From Fagopyrum homotropicum (Eukaryota; Streptophyta; Magnoliopsida; Caryophyllales; Polygonaceae): a stretch of DNA of 64,000 bases. This document shows positions 32,833 through 44,056 of this stretch, one piece after another (position 1 is the first letter of the stretch; each line of letters begins with the position of its first letter). The notes beneath the pieces are model-generated. The model did no database searches. It saw nothing but the letters and a program-made list of their open reading frames with translations, and was not told the DNA's origin. Both the position numbers and the translations under genes were made by a program. The DNA is taken from the NCBI GenBank assembly GCA_033239125.1, contig BSWB01000001.1:22595501-22659500 (forward strand), read 5' to 3'.

Positions 32833-33742
32833 ACGATTCATTCCCCGATGAGCACTTACACTTGTTGGAGTGTTTGATGGATTTACTTACTTCACCCCAC
32901 GATGGAGGTGAAGTATGGGGTGAGGGCACCTCCCACCTCGTTTAAGACGCATCATGGTCCAGCTAGCGACCTTAAACTAAGCGCTTCTTGGGAGGCAACC
33001 CAAGGTATTGCTTTCTTTTCCCGTTTTCTAGTCTAGCTTAGATAGTTTTTGTTTTACTTTGCTTTGCTTTGTTTTTGGCGTTCTGGACAGACAACAGGGA
33101 ATATCTAAGGAAGGGGCATAACTGGAAGGACAGAAGTTCGAAATTTTGAGAAGACAGAAGCATCTCGGTCACTGTCAGAGCACCTCGACCGAGTTGATTC
33201 TTGAGCAACCGAGGCGACTAGGGTTTCTGCAGAACCACCTCGGTCCGTACCACCTCGGTCCAGTCGAGACCATCTCGACCGAGGTGACAGCAGATCCAGG
33301 AACAGTATAAAAAGGGGAAAAATTTATTTTTCACTTTTTTTACTTTACCCAACTCGACCGCGGCGCCCTTCCCACCTCGCCTTCTCATTTCTTGCCCGTT
33401 TTCGAAGATTTCCGCTTCTAAACTGAGATTGAAGGGTAGAGGAACCGATTGCAACAACAGATCTGCAAAGAAATCGAGCGAATCGACCGAAACGAGGTAA
33501 AAACAGTCGAAACCCTAACTCGTTCATTCGCTTCGATTTGGGCTTTGGTTGCCCCTGATTTTGCTGAGGAAAGGCTTAAGTACCCCTTAGGAAGCAATTG
33601 TAGTGATTTTTGGGGAAAAGAACTGAATTTCTGAGAATTGGAATCGTAACTGCTGCGCCTCGGTCCGGTCGAACTGCATCTCGACCGAGGTGATTTCTGA
33701 GCCTTGTCAGTGACCGAGGTGGTCTGACAGTGTTGAGTGAAA
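32833..33742 (+). other. X2 post-pol spacer
   Basis: After a likely 1-bp frameshift, a short frame reads DDSFPDEHLHLLE, normally just ahead of integrase, and ends near 32945. The segment catggtccagctagcgacct...gggaggcaaccc (32953-33001) looks like sequence that normally follows Athila pol. Palindrome clusters lie at 33164-33300 and 33655-33725. No gene is seen. Confidence 0.7.
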
Positions 33743-35167
33743 ATGAGTTCCGATCGTCGCCTAGCCCTCAGAGACAGATCCTCACCTTCCCCTTCTTCCT
33801 CTTCTTCCCGTCCTTACCGCCCGGTTATCCACGAAAGATGCCGGGTAGACTATGAGCGCATAGCTAGCCGTCCAGTTATCGCACCACGTTTTCTGGACGT
33901 GTCAGCTTTCGATTGACTAGGGTTAGATGCTGACCTTAGGAGGATGATTGCCACTGTTGGGCTGGATCAGTTTACTGAGATCCGAGCCCCAGCTTATTTG
34001 GAGCCGACCTTAGAGTTTGTTAGCTCCTTCTCTTACCTCCCCACAGACAGGTCTGTGAAGCACCGGTTGATGAACCGGAACTTCATAGTTCCTTTAGAGA
34101 TTTGGAGAGAGATTTTCGGCTTTTCTGAGCCCACCGCCACCGACTTCCCCTCCCGATCCGTAGCTAGGGAGTTCTGGGGGCAGATTGCCCATATTACCGA
34201 GCATGCAGACAGATGGGGCCCTGGAGATTCCAGGGAGAAGGTCATCTTCCACCCGGCCTTCAGATTAGCCCATAGGATCTTCAGCGAGACACTTCTGGCG
34301 CGTACTGAGATGCCCCAGAAGATCCGACAGGGCGAGCTCTTCAGCCTCTACTGTATGGTCACAGGGGGTTTCCCAGACTTTGGCTTGATCTTGGCAGAGG
34401 ACCTGCACAGGATCAAGGCCAAGGCGAAGGGAGACATTTGCTGCGGAGGTCTAGTCACCCATATTGCTACTTATCACGGGATGGACCTCAGTGTATGTAC
34501 GATGGTGGCGGCTCCGAAGCCGCTTGGATTACAGGAGATGATCACACGGAGGATTTTGGTTCCCCGTGGTTTGACCACTCCATATGTTGCTATGCCTTGG
34601 GAGCGGACTGCACCACAGGGGATCCGCTGGTCTGCTCAGTTCACAATTTTCGATCCGCATTACTGACAGACAGCTTGGGCTCCACTGATGGAGGATCATA
34701 GAGAGACAGCAGCTGCCCCGGCTGAGGAGGAGGAGGATGACGACGAGGAGACGGTAGATGAGAGAGATGGTGGAGTCCCGATGGATACAGGGACGGATAC
34801 TGCAGGGACGAGCGCACCACCGATCATTAATTTGGATGATGAGGAGGATACTGAGCCTGCACCTGCTGCACCTCCTGCTAGATCTGCTAGGCGTCGGACA
34901 CGCCGTCATAGAGACACTGAGGCTCATCGTCGGATCGATGATTTGACAGATCAGATGATAGATTCTTATGCTGCCCTTACTGTGGACATGCATGAGAGAT
35001 TTGCCGCCCAGCACCGACACCTTGACAGCTGGACTCAGCAGATGTTAGAGGGGCAGCACTATCAGCGTAGGATGATGGAGCTAAAGTTCCAGCAGACTAT
35101 GGGATATCCTTTCGATCCGACTCAGTATCCGTACGTACCACCACCACCGCCGGATCAGGATTACTGA
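33743..35167 (+). pseudogene. Athila third ORF (ATHILA ORF-1 family-like), two TGA stops
   Basis: The ATG at 33743 (MSSDRRLALRDRS) opens a frame of about 475 codons, interrupted only by TGA at 33914 and TGA at 34664. The middle part (EFVSSFSYLPTD, IVPLEIWREIFGF, FHPAFRLAHRIFSE, RQGELFSLYCMV) fits the plant ATHILA ORF-1 family as I recall it. The C-terminal part is acidic (a run of E and D after 34720) then arginine-rich, and ends YPYVPPPPPDQDY. I see no signal peptide or membrane segment, so an envelope role is not supported. Function is unknown. Confidence 0.7.
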
Positions 35168-36637
35168 GGAGCTGCAGGATTTTCTTATTATATTTTTATG
35201 CAGTTTAGCTATTTATCCGGTGAGTTCTCTCATTTTCAGACTTATATTTGACCCACTGGGACAGTGTGTCCCAAGTATGGGGTGTTTGTACTTATATGAC
35301 TACTTGATGTATTTGACTACTTTTGATGTATTACATTCTATCGGATATTTTATTTATGCTTCACTTCTGCATTTATATGATTATCTGATATTACATGCAT
35401 ACCTACAGGTTATTTGATTGAGAAAAACGTCGAAACCGAAAAAAATGGTTTTAAAAAAAATTTTCGACCTCGACCGAGTCAGTCTTGGCCAAACGAGGCA
35501 TTTCACCTCGGTTGAACCAAGAACACCTCGACCGAGGTGTGTTAACTGAGAGTTTTCGAAAACGATTTTGTGTTACTTATCTGGATATGATCTCAGTGAA
35601 GATCTTGTTTACTGACTGGTTTTGAATCCTTTATGTGTTTGAAAGGTTTTATAATATGTTTAAGTTGCTAAATGCTTTGTTTGAAATTATTAGCATGTTT
35701 AATACTTTGTTTTTATCCAAATTATGTTGAATTTGAAGGTTGACGCCGCAGGTTAAGTTCTCTCACTTTCTTCTTGGAAAGACCAAGGCAATTCATTCTC
35801 TTCTTCTTCTTCTTCTTGATCATGCTTAGCCCCTCATATACATTTTGCCTCCCTTTACCTATCCGGGAATTTGGAAGCAAGCGAAGTGGTGAAAGCAAGT
35901 GGAGTTAAAGTTGAGAAGTGGCTGGAAGTGAAAGTGTTAGAAAGCAATTTTAGGTTTGGGGAAGTCAATCATGAAGATGAGTAACTCGGCACCATTCACA
36001 TAGCCGGGTGTTTGTGTCTTGCCAAAGTCGGATTGAGCGATATTCCTAACGGGTCATGGTATGTGCATCAAGGGTTTGATGCATCTCGAGAAATTGATGA
36101 TTGCAGATTTCCTAGGCTTCGGTTATTGTGCACCTCTGTCCATGCATCCCAAAAAGTAAAGTAAAAAGAAAAAAAGTGTGAAATAAGCAAAGCTTATTGG
36201 TGGAAGATGTTGCAAGTCGAAGTGAAAGTGAAGTTCATCCTTTTCCCGGATTCTAGCACCACATTACCTTACACACATCCCTACCCTACACGTTTCTTGA
36301 CTTTTCTTTTGGGAAGCCCTTGAGACCTTGAGCTTGTTGATTGACTTAGCGGTTTAAACTGGATTATACATGATTAATTTTGATAATTATGATTTATTAT
36401 GCATTCTATGATTTTATAAAAAGATGAACAACTTTCCTATATTTATAAAATGTTTTGAGCATATTGAGTTTTTAAATTCCATGAAGTATTCTCTTAGAGT
36501 GATCTATGATAGTTGCACACCATAAAATGTTTTTGAAAGACTTTTTCATCGATTTTCATGACTTATAATCCATTCTATCTTGACTTCTATATGAGGAACT
36601 TGCTTGGGGACAAGCAAGGGCTAAGTATGGGGTATTT
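35168..36637 (+). other. X2 3' untranslated region and polypurine tract
   Basis: No gene is seen. A palindrome cluster lies at 35466-35542, followed by an AT-rich stretch and a (TTC)n run near 35798-35818. The tract aagtatggggtattt ends at 36637 just before the 3' LTR. The same end structure, reversed, is seen in Y(-) at 21771 onward. Confidence 0.75.
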
Positions 36638-38380
36638 TGATAGCATGAATTATAGTCTATATTTTGGGGTTCGTTTGGACGTTTTATCTTTCATAATCTG
36701 CATGTTTGTATGTATATTATGTGATTTTACTACCATTTCATCTACCTTTGCGAGAATCGAGGTCTACACCTAGTTTTGTTGTAATCGTAGGTAAAATGGC
36801 ACGTTTCGCATCAAAAAGGAGCAAAAGGAGTCATGAGTCATTCGGAGCTACATCCAGGGAGCATAGCCATGGATTAAAGATTTACTTTGGACCAGTTTTG
36901 AGAGATTTCACATTCAGTTGTGACTCACCTCGGTTGACCAGAGATTCATCTCGACCGAGGTGATCCAGAGACGCCGACTCGACCGAGGCGAACGCCTAGG
37001 ACGCGGCGAGAATATTTTATTCTTGGCTGAGATCTTTTAAAATTGGAAAGTGATCTTATATTTTTGGGCTTGGCTCCTGGAAGGAAGAAGATCTTATATT
37101 TTACCTATTTTTGTGGGAAAAGATCTTTCTAAGATATTTTATCTTTGGAGGGTTATTTTCCTATAAAAAGGGTTGGATTTCCCACAAATCCGAGATCCGC
37201 TATCACCCCCGCAAATCTCGCATACATACGAAGATCACGCAGCAGCAGCCTACTCCAGTTGGGAGAGATTCGAAGAACCTTTTTGAAGGTTGAAGGAAGA
37301 TTGAAGTCTATAGCTTTTATAGCTTTTTGGAGGGTTTTGTAAGATTGTCTTCAATTCCCTCACTTGTTGTCTTGTCTTGTTGGATTGCTATCCAAGGAAC
37401 GCTTTGTTGTGATATTTGATTCAGTTATTGAAGTCTTTTTCATTAAATTCTTCTTGTTCAAATATTCACCTTCTTCCCATATATTTAATACTTTCATAAT
37501 GATGATGAGTGGCTAATTTCCTTGTGTGATTCTAGGGTGATTGGCTGAAGGTTGTGGGAAAAACAATGATAGAATAATCTTAGATTCCAGTAGGACCCTG
37601 AAAGTTCGAGTCTTTGACCTTAACCCTAAGCATCTCGTTCAGTCGATGAACATCTCGGCCGGGGTGGAAACTGGCTGACCGAGGTGACTTATCTGATCCA
37701 TAACTGAGAGTTAAGTGTTAGAGTTTGCCAAATCCTATTCTTATTACATCTTCCCTGGTTCAAAGCAAGCTTAGGATGAGACTTACCCGGTAATTCCTTA
37801 GTTTGTATACCAACGATCATAAGTGTAGGTAATAAAGGTTTATCCTTTATTGGGGTTTGAGTGTGCTTCCATCCCATCTTTGTGAGTTAGCCTGAGACTT
37901 ACCCGGTAAAGGTTGATTCTATTCCCTTAGATGGTGTGTTAGTTTGAGGTTATAGTTCTTTATCTTGATTCCTAGAGACTTACCCGGTAATAGGAGTTAC
38001 GGTTTAGGATTAGTGTGTAGTGAGACTTACCCAGTGATCTACTCCACTCTAGTAACACCTTCCCCACGCAAAAATCTTAGCTTTGTCCGCTTATCTATAG
38101 ATCTTGAGTTGGAACCACAACTAGATGCTTTAATCCCTAGAATTGCATGTTTGCTTATTTGACTTCTTATTCATCTTTGATTGTGTTAATTGCTCTTTGT
38201 GGTTGGTATTCACGAAGCTTACCGTTATTGACTTTGTTTCACCGAGTCCCTGTGATCGACCCCTGGAATTTTCTTGCTTTTTACTACGATTGACCCGTAC
38301 ACTGCGGGTTCGCATCCTTGTTTTAAGCTTAAGTCTAGGGTTATAAATTTAAAGCTTGCACACACCGTTTTGAGCGAACA
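36638..38380 (+). repeat. 3' LTR of Athila X2
   Basis: 1743 bp, offset 10077 from the 5' LTR, differing at about 11 sites, all substitutions. The last bases read ttttgagcgaaca against tttggagcgaaca in the 5' LTR. Confidence 0.93.
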
Positions 38381-38385
38381 CAAAC

Positions 38386-39062
38386 CTTCTGAGAGTCGCT
38401 TACAGTTGGTGGAGCACTGGCTCCGCCAAGTTTCTAATGGTAAAGAACCCTGGTATGCTGATATTGTCAATTATCTTGTTTGCCAAGAGATACCACCCGG
38501 ATTGACGTACGCTCAAAGGAAGAATTCTTCAAGGATATACGCCACTACTATTGGAATGAACCTCTATTGTTTAAGAGAGGTCTAGATGGGATGCTTCGAC
38601 GATACATTCCCGAGGATGAAGTTGCTAGTGTTATACGGCATTGCCACTCGCTTCCTTGTGGAGGGCATGCTAGCGCTCACAAAACGTGTGTTAAGGTATT
38701 ACGTTCTGATTTCTTTTGGCCTACATTATTTTAGGATGTGCAAACGTTTGTTGTTTCTTGTGATGCATGTCAAAGAACAAGGAACTTGTCTAGAAGGAAC
38801 GAGATGCCACTCAACAATATTCATGAGGTTGAGATTTTTGATGTATGGGGGTTGATTTCATAGGACCTTTCCCATCATCCGCGGGGAACCTTTACATTCT
38901 CTTAGTTGTTGACTACGTCTCAAGATGGGTGGAAGCTATCGCCTCCCCCACTAACGACGCCATGGTGGTTGTGAAGTTCTTCAATCGGACTTTTCCATGT
39001 TTTGGGACACAACGCATCATCATCAGCGATGGAGGGACGCATTTCATCAACCGGATGTATGG
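38386..39062 (+). pseudogene. Athila X1 integrase, truncated
   Basis: The frame continues from the X1 hinge across the X2 insertion. It reads PWYADIVNYLVCQEIPPGL, then after a 1-bp shift near 38515 the HHCC zinc region (HCHSLPCGGHASAHKT, CDACQRT). The core follows: DVWGVDFIGPFPSS (first D), VDYVSRWVEAIA and IIISDGGTHF (second D). An in-frame TAG occurs near 38734. The frame ends at about 39056 before the catalytic glutamate, where it meets LTR sequence. Such enzymes join cDNA to target DNA; this copy cannot. Confidence 0.88.
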
Positions 39063-39876
39063 GGGTTGATAGAATGATCTTAATCCCAGCAGGACCCTGA
39101 AAGCTCGAGTCTTTACCTTAACCGACGAACACCTCGCTCAGTTATTGAACACCTCGGTCGAGGTGGAATCTGGCTAAAGGAGGTGAACGTTTTCCTGATC
39201 CAAATCTGAGTTAAGATCCAGTTTTCCAAACCCTATCCTTGTTATACCTTTCCTGGTTCAATGCAAGTTAAGGATGAGACTTACCCGGTGATTCCTTTGC
39301 TTTTTTACCTAAGATCATGAGTGATAGGTAATAAAGGTTTATCCTTTATTGGGGTTCGAGTGTGCCTTCATCCCATCTTTGTGAGTTAGCCTCAGACTTA
39401 CCCAGTAAAGGTTGATTCTATTCCCTTGGATGGTGTGTTGGTTTGAGATTATAGTTCCTTTCCTTAGTACCATGAGACTTACCCGGTAATAGGAGCTTTG
39501 CTTTGGGATAGTGAGTAGTGAGACTTACTTGGTAATCTATTCCCATCTTAGAAACACCTTCCCTTTGTAAACCTCAGCTTTGTCCGCGTTATCTTTTGAG
39601 ATCTTGTGTCAGAACCACAACTAGATGCTTGAATCCCTAGAATCCGCATTTCCCCTTACTTGACTTTATATCATCTTTGATTGCTTTAATTGCTTTTGGT
39701 TAATTGCAATATTTGACTACCTGATTCTGTACTTTGTTTCACCTAAGTCCCTGTGATTGACCCCTAGAATTCTTGCTTTTATTACAATTGACCCGTACAC
39801 TGCGGGTTCGCACATTGTTCAAGCATACTTCTTGGGTTATAAATTTAAAGCTTGCACACACCTTTTGGAGGGAACA
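39063..39876 (+). repeat. X1 3' LTR, 5'-truncated
   Basis: From gatagaatgatcttaatcc it aligns with 22932-23719 of the X1 5' LTR and ends gagggaaca (one change in the terminal motif). The first ~960 bp of the LTR and all sequence from late integrase onward are missing. Confidence 0.88.
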
Positions 39877-41024
39877 AGAAACATCATAAATTGTATAAAC
39901 TTCAAGACAAACATCATAACCTTCAAGCAATGTCAAAATCAATCATGTGAAACTCCAATTTAGATCACCAAGTCAAAAACATTCTTATGATCTCAAGGGC
40001 TTTCAAGTAAGGTCAAGAATGCGGAAAGGTGGGAAACTTGTAAGACATGTGGTGTATGAATCCGGGAAAAAGGAACAACACAAACTCTTTTCTTTTTACC
40101 ATTTGAACTAACCACCAACTTAGAGCTTTGCACTTTACTTTTTGCACTTAATTTTTCGACTTTACTTTTGGAAATATGGACAGCGGTGCACAAAAACCGA
40201 AGCCTAGGAGATTGGCGTTTCTCAATTTTGAGATGTCTCAAAACCTTGATGCACATACCATACTCCGTTGGGAATATCGCTCAATCCGACTTTGGCAAGA
40301 CACAAACACCCGGCTATGTGAATGGTGCCGAGTTACTCATCATCATGATTGACTTCCCCAAACCTATTTTCTACACTTTGAATTCAAACAATTTCTTTCA
40401 TGGCCCTCCCACATTAAACATGCCAAAATCAACTCTTCCTAATTCCCGGATAGGTAAAGGAGGCAAATATTTTCATTGAGAGGCTAAATGATCAAAGAAA
40501 GAAGCAAGAAAATCGAAGTGCCTTAATCATTTCATAAAAAGTGTAAGAACTTATATTGTGATTTCAACCTTCATTCCTCATTATGATTTAGATACAACCT
40601 TCACATTATGAAACTTTCAAGAAAGGTTAAACAACATACTCAATTTCTTTCACAATTCACAAATCGATTCAAGCATATAAAAGTCATCAAAGATCCATTC
40701 CGCAAGTAGATTCATCATAGAAATCATCTCTAATCTTAGTAGCACAAAAATTTTCAAAATTTTTCAAATTTTTATGGGTTTTTCAAAGGTTTTTTCATGC
40801 AATGCAATAATGAAACGTGTGACATTTAAAAGAAAAATGCAAGTGTTCATAGAAATAAGTAAAGCAAGTGTATCGCGTTATTACAAACGAGAGTCACACC
40901 CCACCCCATACTTAGCAAACACATTGACCTCAATGTTCAAGAGAAATAAAGAAATGAAAAGAAACAAAGAAAACTCACTAATGGTGGTGGAGTAGCTCGA
41001 ACCGCGCGGTCATCTCGTCAATCA
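39877..41024 (-). other. Athila Y(-) 3' untranslated region
   Basis: Read on the minus strand it parallels the X2 3' region, with ttcccggattc (compare 36242), catagccgggtgtttgtgtc and a cctatccgggaatt stretch. No gene is seen. It links the Y(-) 3' tail left of X1 with the third ORF to the right. Confidence 0.7.
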
Positions 41025-41734
41025 CTACGAAGGAGGTGGTGGAGGATAACGGTAGAAGTTGGGGTCGAATGGACGCCCAAACTGCTGGCGGTAGACGTCA
41101 CGGAGGATCCTGGCGTTCTCTTGCCTCTCCACATCATGCTCCTGCTGGCGGATCTCTAAATCTCCCACCCTCCTAGAAAGGTCAGTCGCCCATGTCGGCT
41201 GCAGAGAATACCATGCGGGAGGTTGCTCATATCATGCCGACTGCTGCTGTTGAGGAGTTGTCGGTGCAACTGGTGGCTGATCATACCAAGGAGGTGGAGC
41301 TCCCATCCAAGATGGCTATTGTCCATACCAAGCGGGCGGAGCATCCATCCATGTCGGACGCTCACTAACACTAGCTCGACGGGAAGAAGAAGAACCGGAA
41401 GGCCTTGACTGGTGGGGAGATCTCCTAGGTGGCTCCGGAAAGTCAGCTGGCTGATCCGGGAATGATCCAAAGTCCTGTTCATCCCCTCCTGCATCCGGAT
41501 AGTCACCTCCTCCCATCTTCTAATCCTCATCATCTGCAGCTGCAACTGGAACCTCATCGGGCACATATGGAGGATCTACTAACCTGTTAGCATGCATAGA
41601 AATAAAAGTCTCCTTCCAATTATGGCGGCCAAGCATAAGAGAGTATTCCGGAAGCCATGGAATGCCTCTACCACCTCTCTCCTCCCAAGGCATGGCTACG
41701 GTAGGTGGACCACGGTGGCGAGGAAAGATAAGTC
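41025..41734 (-). pseudogene. C-terminal part of Athila Y(-) third ORF
   Basis: On the minus strand the end reads FDPNFYRYPPPPPS then a stop (complement of 41025-41027), parallel to the FDPTQYPYVPPPPPDQDY end of the X2 ORF. Upstream it is rich in serine, arginine and acidic residues, and frame breaks are likely. The N-terminal part is lost where Y(+) was inserted at 41735. Confidence 0.6.
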
Positions 41735-43337
41735 TGTTAGCATGAAATATGACTATATTTTAGGCACTTGTTTTAGTTGTTTTTCCCTCTCTTATGTGTA
41801 CATGGATATGAGTTTGAAGCATTTGTGAGCTCTTTCTCCCACTTTGTCGATATAGAGATCTACACTAGCTTTGTTTTGTTTATAGGTGGATAAAGGCTTG
41901 AATTGGAGCATAATGTGGAAGTATAGGAGTATTCGATCATGCTAGATGTCAAGGAGATGCTTTGGAGGAGCTAAGGAAGGAGCATGAGTGAAGAACATCA
42001 CGAAACAAAGGCTTTCACAAACACTTTAGACTTCCACGCCCTAAATTACGGCCGTGGACTTGGCCTTGATTCGTAGAAAGTGGTTTTGAAGAATATCAGA
42101 AAGTTCCACGCCCAAAACCACAGGCGTGGAATGTTGATTGGCCGTGATTTCCATGACGAACTGACGTGTCATATTTTCCACGTCAGCGACGGTTATTGGG
42201 CTTTTCTCGTAACCCTATTTCTCTCTATAAGAAGGCTTGAGAAGGGTATTTCGAGGACGGTCGCTTAGGGCTTGATTCTACCCTTGCTTACAATTCGGAG
42301 TTGGAGATTTTGGAGTGTGGCTTGTGAAGGACGCGATATTGAAGATTGCGTACTTTGGAGATTTTCTTAGGGTTTCGCTTTTGGAGACGGATTGACACAC
42401 CGTTCTCCATTGTACCTTAATATTGTTGTGAGGATTCTTGTTCCATATTCTGAATTCATTAAACATACTACTTTGTTCTTCGGATTTGAGATTGACTTTG
42501 ATTTGTTATTGAGTTTTCGAGGGTTTTTATCTTTCTCTCTTTCATATTTGATATTTTATTCAATGACAATGATTGTTGGGTAAAACCCTTTAGCAATTTT
42601 AAGGTGAAGGGTTGATAGTTGTGGCTTAGATGATGATAGATCGATTATAAACAGATTGGACCCTGAGAGTGTGAGTCCCTCGTCGACACCCTAAATTACG
42701 GGTTGTTCTTGAGTTCCACGGCCGTGGAATCTCAAGATCTGGCCATGATTTTCTCTGTTTTACGACCTTTGCTTTTGCTCTAATCCAAAGTTAAAGATTT
42801 GCTTTAACCTAACCTTGGCTTGCCTTTCCTAGGTAGTAGTGAGACTCAACATCCTCTATTTTGGTTTCGAGTGTCACAACCTTAACCGTTTTAGTTCATC
42901 TTTGATTCCTTGGGTTTGGGCTTGGGTATTTGAGATTAATTCTTGCTTTTAGATCCTTTCTATACTGCAGCCTCAACAACCTTTATAGAGAGAGTCTTTG
43001 GGTGAGACATATAGGGTTTTGGAACTTCACCGTACTCAACCTTACCTTAGTTATACCTTTGCAATCTCAACTCTGTCCTTACACCTATAGAATATCTTGA
43101 ATCGATTGCCACAATTTGATACCTGGATCTTTAGGGTTGCTGTTTCCCAATATTTGCAAAGCTTCTACATTTTTTATTGCTCGATTATTCGAAACTGAAT
43201 TTGACTCACCAAATCCCTGAGTTCGATACTCTGGAATTCTTGCTTTACTACGTCGATCTATACACTGCGGATTCGCTTGCTTTTATTTCAGTTTTATAAA
43301 TTTAAAACTTATTTTCCCGCATGCTTAGAGGCGAACA
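41735..43337 (+). repeat. 5' LTR of Athila Y(+)
   Basis: 1603 bp, tgttagcatg to ggcgaaca. Palindrome-type motifs occur at about 42024-42160 and the perfect 16-mer ttccacggccgtggaa at 42714-42729. A TATA-like tataag lies at 42225-42230. It lacks the four gagacttacccggtaa boxes of the X LTRs. Confidence 0.9.
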
Positions 43338-43343
43338 AGTTTT

Positions 43344-43360
43344 TGGCGCCGTTGTCGGGG
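43344..43360 (+). other. Primer-binding site, Asp tRNA type (Y+)
   Basis: tggcgccgttgtcgggg, one mismatch to the tRNA-Asp complement, six bases after the LTR. Confidence 0.85.
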
Positions 43361-43464
43361 ATTTGGTCTAGACCAAATTTCGGTTCTCGGTTGTCGAGCT
43401 TGGGAGCTTTGCTCTTATTATTTGATATCTCTTTTGAGTGATTTTTGCAAGTTCTTTTAGGTAT

Positions 43465-44056
43465 ATGCGAAGGTCTAGATCCACCAAAGACCTCGTGCCT
43501 TTTGATCCGGAACTTGAAAAAACTTTGAGGAAAAAGCTTAAGGAAAGGAAAATGGTTGAAAATAAAGAGAGAAGCATCCAAGAAGAGTTGGAAGATACTC
43601 GAGCTCAACTCAAACTGAGTGAGAGAGCTCATATGGAAGAACTAGAGCGTCATCAATTCCAAATTGATGAGCTCAAGCCTATGATGTTGAACATGAAGTT
43701 GGAGATGAATGACTCTAAGAAGAAGAAGAAACCCACACCAACTAAGTCCATTAGAGTTGAATCATCCGACGACGACGATGATGATGATGATGATATGCCA
43801 CCACTAGAGGACATCAATCCGTTGATCCATCCAGTTCGTGACAACGCTAGACCACATGTTGATCCTCGCATCCCAGCTAGAGATGTGAGAGTCGCGCATG
43901 CCGAGGAGGAACCACGGACTCTTGGACAAAGGATGGACCCAATTCAACAACCACATCGTCTAGGTGTGAATTTCGTAGCTGAAGACATCCAGGAATTCGG
44001 GTTTAGCCCGCAAGTTATCACCATGGTTCGCCAAAGTCAATTTGGTGGAAGGAGTG
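43465..44056 (+). pseudogene. Athila Y(+) gag, N-terminal part
   Basis: MRRSRSTKDLVPFDPELEK is followed by a long charged, coiled-coil-like segment (KMVENKERSIQEELED), a lysine run, an aspartate run (DDDDDDDDD) and the conserved LGQRMDPIQQPHRLGVNF. It is interrupted at 44056 by X3 (TSD gagtg) and resumes at 46470. Confidence 0.88.

Larger units (their letters stand above)
26561..38380 (+). mobile_element. Athila-type element X2: complete ends, young, integrase missing
   Basis: Both LTRs are 1743 bp with about 11 differences by my count, and the TSD caaac (26556-26560, 38381-38385) is perfect. It contains gag-protease, RT-RNase H, a post-pol ORF and an intact polypurine tract. No integrase follows RNase H. 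About 170 bp after the RNase H stop the sequence already is the spacer that normally follows pol. X2 is the deepest and youngest insertion in the window (copia > gypsy > Y > X1 > X2). Confidence 0.92.
21974..39876 (+). mobile_element. Athila-type element X1, defective, split by X2
   Basis: Flanks are ggaaa (21969-21973) and agaaa (39877-39881), a 5-bp TSD with one change. It has a full 5' LTR, an Asp-tRNA primer site, gag and protease. It jumps in frame from the protease-RT hinge to integrase with no RT or RNase H between, and then from inside the integrase core into the middle of its 3' LTR. X2 is inserted exactly between hinge and integrase (TSD caaac). Confidence 0.88.
20158..41734 (-). 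mobile_element. Athila-type element Y(-), partial, split by X1
   Basis: On the minus strand the unit keeps its 3' LTR (20158-21770), the stretch before it (21771-21973) and, beyond the X1 insertion, the 3' untranslated region and the end of its third ORF (39877-41734). Its 5' LTR, gag and pol are missing: the sequence is interrupted at 41735 by a plus-strand Y element and never resumes, because a deletion junction near 51953 leads straight back into the gypsy LTR. The left flank is ggaag; no right TSD survives. Confidence 0.8.

Noticed and set aside
33743..35167. Envelope protein for the third ORF
   Set aside because: I see no signal peptide, hydrophobic membrane segment or cleavage site; the ends are acidic, basic and proline-rich.
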